From: Flavobacterium sp. GT3R68
GTDB taxonomy: Bacteria; Bacteroidota; Bacteroidia; Flavobacteriales; Flavobacteriaceae
Assembly (NCBI RefSeq): GCF_007109225.1
Contig: NZ_VJZK01000004.1
Location: forward strand, 186,001-250,000
Reading direction: 5' to 3'
Length of the DNA stretch: 64,000 nt
Shown here piece after piece: positions 51,577 to 61,101 of the stretch. A program made the translations under genes and the position numbers. Numbering within the stretch: the stretch's first letter is position 1; each line of letters begins with the position of its first letter. The notes beneath the pieces were generated by a model that was given only the letters and a program-made list of their open reading frames with translations, searched no databases and was not told the origin of the DNA.

Positions 51577-53967
51577 TTAATTTCTTAGCGGTTTCCCTTT
51601 GGTTAACATAAACTGTATTCTTTCCAGTGTTTTTCTTTCGGTACACAAGGAAAGGAATGCTTCGCGCTCGATATCCAATAAATATTGTTCGGATACTAGT
51701 GTCGGTTCGGATAAATCGCCACCTGCCATTACATAGGCCAGTTTGTTGGCAATTTTTTTGTCATGTTCGGAGATGTAGTTCCCAGCTTGCATCTGGTCCG
51801 TCCCGACAAGGAACATTCCCAATGCCTGCTTTCCTAGGACTTTGATATCGTTACGACGGATAGGTTGTGTATAACCAGCTTCCGCCATCAGCAATGCGTG
51901 TTTTTTGGCTTCTGCTATCTGACGGTCTTTGTTGACAACCACAACATCTTTTCCGTGTTGTAATATTCCCAAATCGAATGCTTCATAAGCTGAAGTGGAT
52001 ACTTTGGCCATGGCTACAGCCAGGAAATATTCTTGTAAAACGTTCAGTTCGACATCGTTTTTGCGGAATAAATCCGAGGCACGCAAAGTCATTTCTTTAG
52101 ATCCGCCTCCGCCGGGAATTACCCCAACACCAAATTCCACCAAACCGATATACGTTTCGGCCGCAGCAACCACCTTATCGGCATGCATGCTCATTTCACA
52201 GCCGCCGCCCAGTGTCATTCCGTGTGGCGCCACAATTACAGGAATACCCGAATAACGTACGCGCATCATCGTATCCTGAAACATTTTGATAGCCATATTC
52301 AATTCGTCATATTCCTGTTCGACAGCCATCATGAATATCATTCCGATATTGGCCCCAACGGAGAAATTAGCAGCCTGGTTTCCGATTACCAAACCTTGGT
52401 ATTCTTTTTCGGCCAAGTCAATTGCTTTGTTGATTCCCTGCAATACATCGCCGCCGATGGTATTCATTTTGGATTGGAATTCCAGATTTAAAATTCCGTC
52501 TCCTATATCTTGTATGATTGCACCGCTGTTGCTCCAGATTTTTTTGCTTTCGCGGATGTTGTTCAAAATAATGAAGGCATCCTGACCCGGAACTTTCACC
52601 TGAGTTTTTGTAGGAATAGCATAGAAATAAGTAGCTCCTTCTTTCACGGTATAAAAACTGGAATTTCCGGAAGCCAACATCTCATTTACCCATGCTGCAG
52701 GTTCTAGACCTTCGGCTTTCATAATTTCAATTCCCTTTTCAACACCAATGGCATCCCAGATTTCGAAGGGCCCATTTTCCCAACCGAAACCGGCCTTCAT
52801 GGCATCATCAATTTTGTACAACTCCTCTGAAATTTCCGGCACTCTGTTGGAAACATAGGCAAACATTCCGGCAAAGCTTTTTCTGTAAAATTCACCTGCT
52901 TTATCTGTTCCTTTCACTAATACTTTGAAGCGGTCAATAGGTTTATCAATAGTTTTGGTTAACTCTAAAGTCGCGAACGATGCTTTTTTTGCAGGCCGGT
53001 ATTCCAAAGTATTTAAATCCAGCGAAAGGATATTTTTATCCACTTTTTTATAAAATCCCTGTCCGGTTTTACTTCCCAGCCAATTATTTTCGAGCATTTT
53101 GGTGATGAAATCCGGCATTTTGAATAAATCGTGTGCCTCATCGGTCGGACAGTTTTCGTAAATCCCGTTGGCAACATGAATTAAAGTATCCAAACCAACG
53201 ACATCAACTGTTCTGAAAGTGGCGGATTTTGGTCGGCCAATTACCGGTCCGGTCAATTTATCTACTTCTTCAATGGTCAAATCCATTTCTTTGACAAGGT
53301 GAAACAAACTCTGGATTCCAAAAATTCCAACTCTGTTTCCAATGAATGCCGGAGTATCTTTGGCTACGACCGAAGTTTTGCCCAAAAATTTCTCTCCATA
53401 TACAGTCAGGAAATCCAAAACCTCAGTTGAAGTTTGTGGACCCGGAATAATTTCGAATAATTTTAAATATCGTGCAGGGTTAAAAAAGTGTGTCCCGCAG
53501 AAGTGTTTTTGAAAATCTTCGCTTCTTCCTTCACTCATAAAATGAATTGGGATTCCCGAAGTATTTGAAGTAATCAATGTTCCCGGTTTACGGAATTGTT
53601 CAATTTGCTCAAAAACCATTTTTTTGATGTCCAGACGTTCGACAACTACCTCGATTATCCAATCGACATTGGCAATTTTGGACATATCATCGTTAGTATT
53701 GCCAGTTGTAATCCTGCTGGTAAACTTTTGATTGTAAATGGGGGAGGGCTTAGATTTTAATGCATTGGACAAATGTTCGTTTACCAATCGGTTGCGGACC
53801 ATCTTGCTGTCGAGTGTAAGCCCTTTTTTAGTTTCAGCCTCGGTCAGTTCTCTGGGAATGATGTCTAGAAGCAGTACTTCTAAACCTATGTTTGCAAAAT
53901 GACAAGCAATTCCCGAGCCCATAATTCCGGATCCGATTACTGCAACTTTTTTAATTGTGCGTTTCAT
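51577..53967 (-). CDS. Fused 3-hydroxyacyl-CoA dehydrogenase / enoyl-CoA hydratase
   Basis: This 796-residue protein performs two steps of beta-oxidation. The N-terminal half has the NAD-binding motif IGSGIMGSGIACHFAN (about 10-25), HFFNPARYLKLFEI and the VKDTPAFIGNRVG-type motif of hydroxyacyl-CoA dehydrogenase. The C-terminal half (about 500-720) has a crotonase fold with NFSVGANIGM, GGGCEMSMHADKV and GVGVIPGGGGSKEM. The order (dehydrogenase first) is that of the FadN type, opposite to E. coli FadB. It follows the MarR gene by 51 bp. Confidence 0.9.
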   Translation of the reverse strand: MKRTIKKVAVIGSGIMGSGIACHFANIGLEVLLLDIIPRELTEAETKKGLTLDSKMVRNRLVNEHLSNALKSKPSPIYNQKFTSRITTGNTNDDMSKIANVDWIIEVVVERLDIKKMVFEQIEQFRKPGTLITSNTSGIPIHFMSEGRSEDFQKHFCGTHFFNPARYLKLFEIIPGPQTSTEVLDFLTVYGEKFLGKTSVVAKDTPAFIGNRVGIFGIQSLFHLVKEMDLTIEEVDKLTGPVIGRPKSATFRTVDVVGLDTLIHVANGIYENCPTDEAHDLFKMPDFITKMLENNWLGSKTGQGFYKKVDKNILSLDLNTLEYRPAKKASFATLELTKTIDKPIDRFKVLVKGTDKAGEFYRKSFAGMFAYVSNRVPEISEELYKIDDAMKAGFGWENGPFEIWDAIGVEKGIEIMKAEGLEPAAWVNEMLASGNSSFYTVKEGATYFYAIPTKTQVKVPGQDAFIILNNIRESKKIWSNSGAIIQDIGDGILNLEFQSKMNTIGGDVLQGINKAIDLAEKEYQGLVIGNQAANFSVGANIGMIFMMAVEQEYDELNMAIKMFQDTMMRVRYSGIPVIVAPHGMTLGGGCEMSMHADKVVAAAETYIGLVEFGVGVIPGGGGSKEMTLRASDLFRKNDVELNVLQEYFLAVAMAKVSTSAYEAFDLGILQHGKDVVVVNKDRQIAEAKKHALLMAEAGYTQPIRRNDIKVLGKQALGMFLVGTDQMQAGNYISEHDKKIANKLAYVMAGGDLSEPTLVSEQYLLDIEREAFLSLCTERKTLERIQFMLTKGKPLRN

Positions 53968-54018
53968 ACGTAGTTACTATTTGTTTTTTTATTGGAATAT
54001 GGTATCGCCAATCATAAA

Positions 54019-54504
54019 TTATTGATTGTTTTTTTGATTTATGGCGATGTCATTTTTATTTTTTTCGGGTTGGTTAAAAATATTTTTTTCTTGAATTAAT
54101 TCATTGATAATTTCCGAAACTTCTATAAAGTGTTGGAGTTTTTCATCTGTAATATGCTGTTTGACGGTTTCGTTAAATTTCAGCACGGTGTTTTTGGACA
54201 AATCTCTTTTTTCTTTTCCGAATTCGGTGAGGTAAATCAGTACACCGCGGCCATCATCAGGATTTTTTTTCCGGAAGACCAATCCTTTGTCTTCCATGGA
54301 TTTCAAGGTTCGGGTTAGGCTGGTCGCTTCCATTCCCATTTTCGGGCCCAGAGCTGTAGAAGGAGTTCCTTTGTCTTTGTCGATACTCAATAAGGCAAAA
54401 CCGGTGGCCATTGTAGCGCCATATTTAGAAGCTTCTTCGTTATACATTCGTGAAATTGCTTGCCAGGTTGCTCTTAATATATAATCTATAGTTTTATCTT
54501 TCAT
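54019..54504 (-). CDS. MarR-family transcriptional regulator
   Basis: About 161 residues from MKDKTIDYILRATW (54504; the ORF runs seven codons further up). The winged-helix domain is at about 55-105, with LGPKMGMEATSLTRTLKSMEDKGLVFRKKNPDDGRGVLIYLTEFG. It is first in the beta-oxidation operon. A perfect palindrome next to its promoter is the likely operator, so it probably represses the operon and responds to an acyl-CoA or fatty acid, by analogy with FadR/FabT-like regulators. The ligand is inferred. Confidence 0.87.
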   Translation of the reverse strand: MKDKTIDYILRATWQAISRMYNEEASKYGATMATGFALLSIDKDKGTPSTALGPKMGMEATSLTRTLKSMEDKGLVFRKKNPDDGRGVLIYLTEFGKEKRDLSKNTVLKFNETVKQHITDEKLQHFIEVSEIINELIQEKNIFNQPEKNKNDIAINQKNNQ

Positions 54505-54522
54505 ATCTGATAATCTGAATAC

Positions 54523-54530
54523 CAAATATA
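54523..54530 (-). promoter_or_regulatory. Promoter -7 element of the MarR/beta-oxidation operon
   Basis: On the minus strand this reads TATATTTG, 18 bp before the start codon at 54504. It supports that start over the longer ORF. Confidence 0.6.
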
Positions 54531-54538
54531 ATAAAAAA

Positions 54539-54556
54539 TATTATGCACGCATAATA
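54539..54556 (-). promoter_or_regulatory. Palindromic operator candidate for MarR
   Basis: TATTATGCACGCATAATA has perfect 8-bp arms around a two-base centre. It lies just upstream of the -7 element, over the -33 region, where a bound regulator would block RNA polymerase. Confidence 0.65.
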
Positions 54557-54682
54557 AATTAAAATTATTTTTTTGTTAAGTGAAGCATAAAATAGCTTTA
54601 AAACTAGACGAGTCGTTTGAAGAATTCAGGAATACTTATATTATTTTTTTTAAAGATGAGATGATTTATATCACTAAAAAGC

Positions 54683-54709
54683 AAAAAAAAACTCCTCAAA
54701 CGAGGAGTT
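54683..54709 (-). terminator. Intrinsic terminator after the acyl-CoA ligase gene
   Basis: AACTCCTC and GAGGAGTT form a stem around AAAC; the plus-strand A-run becomes the U-run. It separates the ligase transcript from the MarR operon. Confidence 0.85.
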
Positions 54710-54714
54710 GACTA

Positions 54715-56487
54715 TTAACCGTATATTTTGGAATACAAATTTTTGTATTTTTCCATCACTACTTTTCGTTTCAGTTTTAGGGTAGGAGTGAGGTGTCCAC
54801 CTTCGATAGACCAAATGTCCGGAGTCAGTTCAAAACGTTTTATTCTTTCCCAATTACCGAATTTTTCATTTAAGGTGTCAATTTCCTGCTGAATTCGTTC
54901 AATAACAGTGGGATTTGCTATGATATCCTCATTGGTAGTACCGATTTCGATTTTATGGAGATGTCCCCATTCTTTCAGGAAGTCAAAACTTGGCTGGATG
55001 AAAGCGGCAGGCATTTTTTCTCCATCACCTATAACGATTATTTGTTCAATAAAACGGGATTGCTTCATCGTATTTTCAATCAGCTGTGGTGCGATGTACT
55101 TTCCGCCGGATGTTTTAAACATTTCTTTCTTACGGTCCGTTATTTTAAGGAAGCCATCCTCGTCAAATTCTCCGATATCTCCTGTGTGAAAATATCCGTT
55201 TTGCAATGCTTCAGCAGTCTTTTCTTCTTCCTTATAATAACCCATCATAACATTCGGGCCTTTACAGAGAATTTCGCCATCGGGAGCAATTTTCACTTCG
55301 ACGTTATCAATTACTTTACCGACGGTACCCACTTTGAAGCCCCTGTTTCTCATATCGTTTACAGAAATAACAGGAGAGGTCTCGCTTAAGCCATAGCCTT
55401 CCATTACAGGGATTTCTGCAGCAGCAAAAACGCGGGCCAATCTTGGCTGTAAAGCGGCACTACCTGAAACCATCAAATCAAGATTGCCACCAAGGCCTTC
55501 TTTCCATTTACTGAAAATGAGTTTACGTGCAATTTTGAGTTGGAATTCATACAAAGCGCCATTAGCCCCGTAAGGTTCATATTTCAATCCCAAATTAATG
55601 GCCCAAAAGAACAGTTTCTTTTTGATTCCGGTTAATTCGGTTCCTTTCGCATAGATTTTGTCATATACTTTTTCCAAAAGTCTTGGAACAGCCGTCATCA
55701 CAGTAGGTTTTACCTCTTTGATGTTCTCGCTGATTTTCTCCATGGATTCGCCAAAATATACGGATACACCATAATACTGGTATAAATATAAAATCATTCT
55801 TTCAAAGATATGACATATAGGTAGGAAGCTTAACGCCCGGCTGGCTCCTGCGGCAAATGGAATTCTGGGCGCACTGTCCAATACATTAGAAACTATATTT
55901 CTATGGGAAAGCATTACGCCTTTTGGTCTTCCGGTGGTTCCGGAAGTATAGATTATGGTGGCTAAATCTTCGGTTCTAACGTTATTTTTTCTTTCTTCAA
56001 CCGTATTCTGATTACTGGTATCGGCACCTAAAGTCAATAATTCCGTCCAATTTTTACAGTTTGGAATTTCGTGGAACGAATACACTTCTTTTAAATTAGG
56101 AACATTGTTTCGGATAAGGCTGATTTTTCGGAAAACTTCAGCATCGGATACAAAACAATAAATGGCGCCACTATGGTTCAGGATATATTCATAATCTTCT
56201 TCTGAAATAGTGGGGTAAATGGGAACATTCTGAGCGCCGGTTTGCAATACCCCGATGTCCATAATATTCCATTCGGTTCTGTTATTGGATGAAATGACCG
56301 CAATTTTATCATCTTTTTGAACACCCAGACGCAGTAGCGCCCTGGAAATGGCATTCGCTTTTGCGATGTATTCCTCAGTAGAAGTCTTTACCCATATCCC
56401 GTCATATTTTGTTACTAAAGCATCAGGAATATTGAAATTCTCTTTCTGGTAATAAGGAAAATCAAATAAGCGCGTTATTTCGGTCAT
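54715..56487 (-). CDS. Long-chain acyl-CoA synthetase (AMP-forming)
   Basis: The enzyme activates fatty acids with ATP and CoA. The 590-residue protein has the AMP-binding motif TIIYTSGTTGRPKGVMLSHRN and GYGLSETSPVISVN. The core TGDIGEFDEDGFLKITDRKKEMFKTSGGKYIAP is followed by a C-terminal domain. It belongs to the FadD/ACSL-like group. It is upstream of the MarR operon in the same direction but ends at its own terminator, so it is a separate transcript. Confidence 0.92.
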   Translation of the reverse strand: MTEITRLFDFPYYQKENFNIPDALVTKYDGIWVKTSTEEYIAKANAISRALLRLGVQKDDKIAVISSNNRTEWNIMDIGVLQTGAQNVPIYPTISEEDYEYILNHSGAIYCFVSDAEVFRKISLIRNNVPNLKEVYSFHEIPNCKNWTELLTLGADTSNQNTVEERKNNVRTEDLATIIYTSGTTGRPKGVMLSHRNIVSNVLDSAPRIPFAAGASRALSFLPICHIFERMILYLYQYYGVSVYFGESMEKISENIKEVKPTVMTAVPRLLEKVYDKIYAKGTELTGIKKKLFFWAINLGLKYEPYGANGALYEFQLKIARKLIFSKWKEGLGGNLDLMVSGSAALQPRLARVFAAAEIPVMEGYGLSETSPVISVNDMRNRGFKVGTVGKVIDNVEVKIAPDGEILCKGPNVMMGYYKEEEKTAEALQNGYFHTGDIGEFDEDGFLKITDRKKEMFKTSGGKYIAPQLIENTMKQSRFIEQIIVIGDGEKMPAAFIQPSFDFLKEWGHLHKIEIGTTNEDIIANPTVIERIQQEIDTLNEKFGNWERIKRFELTPDIWSIEGGHLTPTLKLKRKVVMEKYKNLYSKIYG

Positions 56488-56639
56488 TGTGGTATGGCAT
56501 TAGTTTGTTGCAAATTAAGTAATAATTAATTATTCGACAATTATAGCTTGGAATTAATTCAGAAAATATTTGCACCTTTTTTAGCCCCAGTAAAAGATTT
56601 ATTTGATTTAATTTTAACGGACTCCTCTTCTTAATGTAA

Positions 56640-56647
56640 TATATTTG
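56640..56647 (+). promoter_or_regulatory. Promoter -7 element before the LtaS-type gene
   Basis: TATATTTG matches the consensus, 28 bp before the ATG at 56676. Confidence 0.5.
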
Positions 56648-56675
56648 CACAAATTGATTTTTAAATTGTATTGAA

Positions 56676-58607
56676 ATGAAAAAGCATCTTCGGTTAGATG
56701 AATATAAAGCATTGTCTTTTAGGTTGTTGTTAGTTTATCTTTTTTACTTTATTTCCCGTATTCTCTTTTATTTTTACAATATGGATCTATTGAAAGTGGA
56801 TTCGGTTATGGATTTCCTTTCACTATGTTATTATGGCTTAGCTTTCGATACGACCGCAATCTTGTATGTCAATTTATTATTTATTGTTTGTTCCATTCTT
56901 CCGTTTATTAAAAATACTACTGTTGGATATCAAAAGTTTCTATATTATCTTTATTTCAGTACCAATTTATTGGCCTATTCCACCAATTTTATTGACTTTA
57001 TATATTACAAATATACTTTTGCACGGACCACAATTGTGGCGCTGAATGTTTTGGAACACGAAACCAATAAAACGACCTTGTTTTTAAGTTTTTTAGTGAA
57101 TTACTGGCATGTGTTCATCCTATTTATTCTGACTTGCATATTGTGGGTTTTCCTGTATAAAAGAGTTATTGTTAAGGTTTCCCAACCAGATAAAAAATTA
57201 CACTACTTTGGATTTTCCATGTTAGGTTTTCTGGTTATTGCAGTCCTAATCATTGGAGGAATCCGGGGTGGGGATTTCAAAAAATCAACAAGGCCTATCA
57301 ATATTCTGGATGCCAGCCGACATGTAAAAAATATTGTGCATTCGGACATTGTACTGAATACGCCTTTTGCCATTATCAGGACCATATCAAGCAACAGTTT
57401 CATAAAACCTAATTATCCGGATATCAATGAACAGGTAATTTCCAGTAAGGTTCAGCCGATAAAAGAATACCACAATAATCCGGTTACGAAACCAAATGTG
57501 GTGGTTTTAATTATTGAAAGTTACGGACGGGAATATATCGGCGCTTTTAATAAAAAGGCGGGCATCCCTAATTATAAAAGCCATGCGCCATTTTTGGATT
57601 CGTTGTCACAACACAGCATGATTTATACCAATGCATACAGCAACGGCCGACAATCCATCCACGGGATGTCCTCCATATTAGCAGGAATTCCGGCTTTCAA
57701 GGATGCCTTTACATCATCACCTTATCCTAAGCAAAAAATTGAATCGCTGGTTTCCACGTTAGAAAGCGAAGGCTATAATACGTCCTTTTTTCATGGGGCC
57801 GCTAATGGTTCTATGGGATTTTTGGGATTTGGTAATATTCTTGGGATTGACAATTATTACGGAAGAACGGAATTCAATGATGATTCGGAATTTGATGGTT
57901 TTTGGGGAATCTGGGACGAGCCCTTTCTTCAGTACATGAAAAAAACGCTCGATACTAAGAAATCACCTTTTTTCGCTACGGTTTTTACAGTTTCATCACA
58001 CGAACCTTACATCATTCCGGAAAAATATAAAAATACCTTTCATGAAGGGGAACTTCCAATACACAAGTGTGTGGAATATACTGATTTTGCATTAAAACGC
58101 TTTTTTAATGAAGCCAAAAAATCTCCGTGGTTTTCCAATACGATTTTTGTTTTGGTTGCCGATCATGGAAACCAGACGTTATATGATGAATTTCAAAAGC
58201 CGATAAACCGTTTTGCAGTTCCAATTCTGATTTACAAACCAAATAGTAAATATGTGGGTGTGGATGATGATTTGGCACAACAGATTGATATATATCCGAC
58301 TATTTTGGATATGATTGGTTATCAGAAGCCATTCAGGAGTTGGGGCCGAAGTCTATTGGATAAAAAATCCAGTGCGCCTTTTGTCATGAATTCGACCGGA
58401 ACTATTTACCAATTTTCAAAAGGCAATTACATTTGTACTTTTGATGGTAAGAACGCCTTAGGTTTTTATGAGAAGAATGATAAGGGATTGAAAAATAACC
58501 TCATAAAAGCCAGAAACCAAGAGATGAATGAATTGGAATTAAACTGCAAAGCATTCATTCAGGACTATATGAATAGAGTTGTGGATAAAAAGCTGTATGT
58601 TAAGTAA
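56676..58607 (+). CDS. LTA-synthase-type membrane sulfatase/phosphotransferase
   Basis: The 643-residue protein has about five hydrophobic segments in the first 230 residues and a C-terminal sulfatase/alkaline-phosphatase-fold domain. That domain opens with NVVVLIIESYGREYIGAF, then has YSNGRQSIHGMSSILAGIP (around the nucleophile), FFHGAANGSMGF, SSHEPYIIP and VLVADHGN. The layout is that of the LtaS/OpgB-like family. Bacteroidota have no lipoteichoic acid, so the substrate is probably a phospholipid-derived group moved onto an envelope glycan or lipid. This is inference. Confidence 0.85.
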   Translation: MKKHLRLDEYKALSFRLLLVYLFYFISRILFYFYNMDLLKVDSVMDFLSLCYYGLAFDTTAILYVNLLFIVCSILPFIKNTTVGYQKFLYYLYFSTNLLAYSTNFIDFIYYKYTFARTTIVALNVLEHETNKTTLFLSFLVNYWHVFILFILTCILWVFLYKRVIVKVSQPDKKLHYFGFSMLGFLVIAVLIIGGIRGGDFKKSTRPINILDASRHVKNIVHSDIVLNTPFAIIRTISSNSFIKPNYPDINEQVISSKVQPIKEYHNNPVTKPNVVVLIIESYGREYIGAFNKKAGIPNYKSHAPFLDSLSQHSMIYTNAYSNGRQSIHGMSSILAGIPAFKDAFTSSPYPKQKIESLVSTLESEGYNTSFFHGAANGSMGFLGFGNILGIDNYYGRTEFNDDSEFDGFWGIWDEPFLQYMKKTLDTKKSPFFATVFTVSSHEPYIIPEKYKNTFHEGELPIHKCVEYTDFALKRFFNEAKKSPWFSNTIFVLVADHGNQTLYDEFQKPINRFAVPILIYKPNSKYVGVDDDLAQQIDIYPTILDMIGYQKPFRSWGRSLLDKKSSAPFVMNSTGTIYQFSKGNYICTFDGKNALGFYEKNDKGLKNNLIKARNQEMNELELNCKAFIQDYMNRVVDKKLYVK

Positions 58608-58614
58608 TTAATTG

Positions 58615-58622
58615 TAAATTTG
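58615..58622 (+). promoter_or_regulatory. Promoter -7 element before the phosphatase gene
   Basis: TAAATTTG, then CGCC, lies 21 bp before the ATG at 58644 and inside the longer ORF, which supports the later start. Confidence 0.5.
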
Positions 58623-58643
58623 CGCCGAATAATTTTCGATATT

Positions 58644-59234
58644 ATGAGTAAGAATAAAAAAATAATTGGTTTTTCAATACTTGCAATTGTATTGGTATTG
58701 GTGGGGAAGTATGTTTATGATATGAACATCAACCACAATTTTGAAACCATTACCGAAGGCAAAGTCTATAAATCTGGTGTTATTCCGCCGGATGAAATTG
58801 CCGATTATGTAAAAAAGTACCATATCAAGTCCATTGTTGATTTGCGTTTTCCCGGTACGAATGATTTGGTTAACAACCCTGAAATTCCTAAAGAATTAAC
58901 GGCGGAGCAAGAAGCAATAGCCAAAATTGACGGTGTGAATTATTTTAATAATGGTTCCGATCAGGTTCCAAAACAAGAAAATCTGGATACGTTTTTTAAG
59001 ATCATGGACAACAAAGACAATTATCCGGTTTTAATTCACTGTTATCACGGTATCGGTCGGGCCGAAATGTATTCGGCAATATATAGGGTTGAGTACGAAA
59101 ATTTCACCAATGACGAAGCTCGAAAAGGCGTGAGGACATTACTGAAATGGAGCTCTTTTGATGACGGAACTCCGAAAGGAGAATATTTGAAAGCCTACAA
59201 GTCCCGAAAGCAATTGGCAGCAGAAAAGAAATAA
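58644..59234 (+). CDS. Membrane-anchored dual-specificity/tyrosine-type phosphatase
   Basis: From MSKNKKIIGFS the protein has 196 residues. One N-terminal transmembrane segment (about 7-23) precedes a cysteine-phosphatase domain with the P-loop HCYHGIGRAE (Cys133, Arg139). Upstream are SIVDLRFPGT (containing the general-acid loop region) and the substrate fold. It fits the DSP/PTP-like family. Targets in Bacteroidota are unknown; phosphoinositide or phosphotyrosine roles are possible. It follows the LtaS-type gene by 36 bp but has its own promoter. Confidence 0.8.
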   Translation: MSKNKKIIGFSILAIVLVLVGKYVYDMNINHNFETITEGKVYKSGVIPPDEIADYVKKYHIKSIVDLRFPGTNDLVNNPEIPKELTAEQEAIAKIDGVNYFNNGSDQVPKQENLDTFFKIMDNKDNYPVLIHCYHGIGRAEMYSAIYRVEYENFTNDEARKGVRTLLKWSSFDDGTPKGEYLKAYKSRKQLAAEKK

Positions 59235-59252
59235 TTTTCATATAACATATTA

Positions 59253-59280
59253 AAAACTCATAAGCGATTATGAGTTTTTT
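59253..59280 (+). terminator. Intrinsic terminator after the phosphatase gene
   Basis: AAAACTCATAA and TTATGAGTTTT pair around GCGA, followed by a T-run. Confidence 0.85.
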
Positions 59281-59339
59281 TAGTTCTATAGTTGCCTTAA
59301 AAATCTGAACGAGGGGAATTTTAGCCAAATTATTAAAAC

Positions 59340-59347
59340 TATATTTG
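59340..59347 (+). promoter_or_regulatory. Promoter -7 element before the SDR fusion
   Basis: TATATTTG matches the consensus, 38 bp before the start codon at 59386. Confidence 0.5.
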
Positions 59348-59385
59348 CAATCTTGGAATTTACGCCAAGATCGATATAAGTTTTT

Positions 59386-60939
59386 ATGATGGAGAAGATG
59401 GAAATAGATACTAAAAACGCGATTGCTTCGGAAGAAATCGACAAGTGCATCGCATTATTGACACAATTGGTTAATGACACGGATCAAATATTTGATATTC
59501 CGAAAGAACAAAGAACTGCTTTAATTAAAGCAGCAGGAATATTTTCAAGACCGGACCGTGATGAACTTTCGCGTAGAAAAAAAGACGGAAAGGCAGTCGC
59601 CAAACGCAAACAGGAAAAGAAAGACAGAACCGCCCGTAAAGAAACGGGAATACGCTACGCACGAGAAGCAAGTGTATTTGTGGCTCCAAAATTGTTGGCA
59701 ATGGCCGACTTGGCAAATAAAGAACAATTGGAATTAGAAAATCCCCGAAATTGCTATATCTGTAAAACAGGATTCACAAAAATGCATCACTTCTACGATA
59801 CGATGTGTACTGATTGTGGTAATTTTAATTATGCCAAACGTTTTCAGACTGCAGATGTAAAAGGACAAATAGCTGTCATAACCGGTTCTCGCTTAAAAAT
59901 AGGATACCATATTACGTTGATGCTTTTACGTGGAGGAGCAAGTGTGATAGCCACAACCCGTTTCCCGGTTGACTCCGCATTGCGTTTTTCGAAGGAGGAA
60001 GATTTCTCCGAATGGGGACATCGCCTAAAGATTCATGGATTGGATTTAAGACACATCCCGAGTGTGGAGATATTCTGTAATTTCATAGAACAGAAATACC
60101 AGCGTTTGGATATCCTTATCAATAATGCGGCACAAACTGTTAGGCGTCCAGCCGGATTCTATACCCATTTGATGGAAAACGAAGAACGTCCAATTGCCTC
60201 TTTACCCAAACAGGCACAGGATCTATTGCTGGACCATACTGATTGTTTACAGGAATTGAAAGCATTGACCACGGGAGTTTCGTCCAATCAGAATATGCCT
60301 GTGACCTGGCATGGTCCGGAACCGGGAATTGGATTAAGAGCTTCTGCAAAGTTGTCTCAGATTCCTTATAGTTTTGACAATGCGTTGGTTTCAAAGGAAG
60401 TTTTTCCGGAAGGAGAATTGGATGCCGATTTACAACAGGTAGATTTAAGAAAGACAAATAGTTGGCGTTTAAAGCTCGGACAAATAGAAACTACTGAAAT
60501 GATAGAGGTGCAACTTGTAAATTCAGTAGCGCCGTTTGTATTGTGTAACCGACTTTCAGAAGTAATGAAGAAAGACAATACCGGAAAAAAACACATCATC
60601 AACGTTTCGGCTATGGAAGGGAAGTTCTATCGGGATTTTAAGGAAGACCGTCACCCTCATACCAATATGGCCAAAGCGGCGCTGAACATGTTAACGCATA
60701 CAGCTTCAGGTACTTTGGCGAAAGATGGTATTTTTATGAATGCAGTCGACACCGGTTGGGTTACTGATGAAGATCCGGCAGAATTGGCCCAAAGGAAGCA
60801 GGAATTGGAAGATTTTCAACCGCCATTAGATATTGTCGATGGCGCAGCGCGGGTTATGGACCCTTTATTTGATGGTATTAATACAGGAAAACACTGGTGC
60901 GGAAAATTCTTAAAAGATTACAATCCTATTCCTTGGTAA
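59386..60939 (+). CDS. SDR-family oxidoreductase with N-terminal zinc-finger-like domain
   Basis: The 517-residue protein is about twice the usual SDR length. The N-terminal 120 residues are helical and highly charged. A Cys123-x-x-Cys126 / Cys141-x-x-Cys144 motif with two His between looks zinc-binding. An SDR fold follows from about 158: TGSRLKIG (166-173) is the cofactor motif and INNAAQ lies at 245-250. A large insert (about 260-370) precedes NVSAMEG (Ser408). The position expected for the YxxxK tyrosine holds Thr426 (TNMAK, Lys430). Another YxxxK occurs at Tyr415-Lys419. A classical SDR mechanism is uncertain, and the substrate is unknown. Confidence 0.75.
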   Translation: MMEKMEIDTKNAIASEEIDKCIALLTQLVNDTDQIFDIPKEQRTALIKAAGIFSRPDRDELSRRKKDGKAVAKRKQEKKDRTARKETGIRYAREASVFVAPKLLAMADLANKEQLELENPRNCYICKTGFTKMHHFYDTMCTDCGNFNYAKRFQTADVKGQIAVITGSRLKIGYHITLMLLRGGASVIATTRFPVDSALRFSKEEDFSEWGHRLKIHGLDLRHIPSVEIFCNFIEQKYQRLDILINNAAQTVRRPAGFYTHLMENEERPIASLPKQAQDLLLDHTDCLQELKALTTGVSSNQNMPVTWHGPEPGIGLRASAKLSQIPYSFDNALVSKEVFPEGELDADLQQVDLRKTNSWRLKLGQIETTEMIEVQLVNSVAPFVLCNRLSEVMKKDNTGKKHIINVSAMEGKFYRDFKEDRHPHTNMAKAALNMLTHTASGTLAKDGIFMNAVDTGWVTDEDPAELAQRKQELEDFQPPLDIVDGAARVMDPLFDGINTGKHWCGKFLKDYNPIPW

Positions 60940-61064
60940 ACTTTCCATTATTAAACTCCTACAAGACCTCATTCTTTTACGGATGAGTTTTTTAATTGAC
61001 TGAAGCTTTTTATTTTTTTTAAATCTTATCTGTTGATTTACAATCTGTTGAATTTGTAATTTCG

Positions 61065-61072
61065 TAAATTTG
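61065..61072 (+). promoter_or_regulatory. Promoter -7 element before the NTF2-like gene
   Basis: TAAATTTG matches the consensus, 29 bp before the ATG at 61102. Confidence 0.5.
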
Positions 61073-61101
61073 TAGTATTATTAACAATAAATTTATTCAA
61101 G

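Noticed and set aside
60952..60995. Terminator after the SDR gene
   Set aside because: A CTCAT/ATGAG pair before a T-run exists but the stem is only five base pairs with a poor extension.
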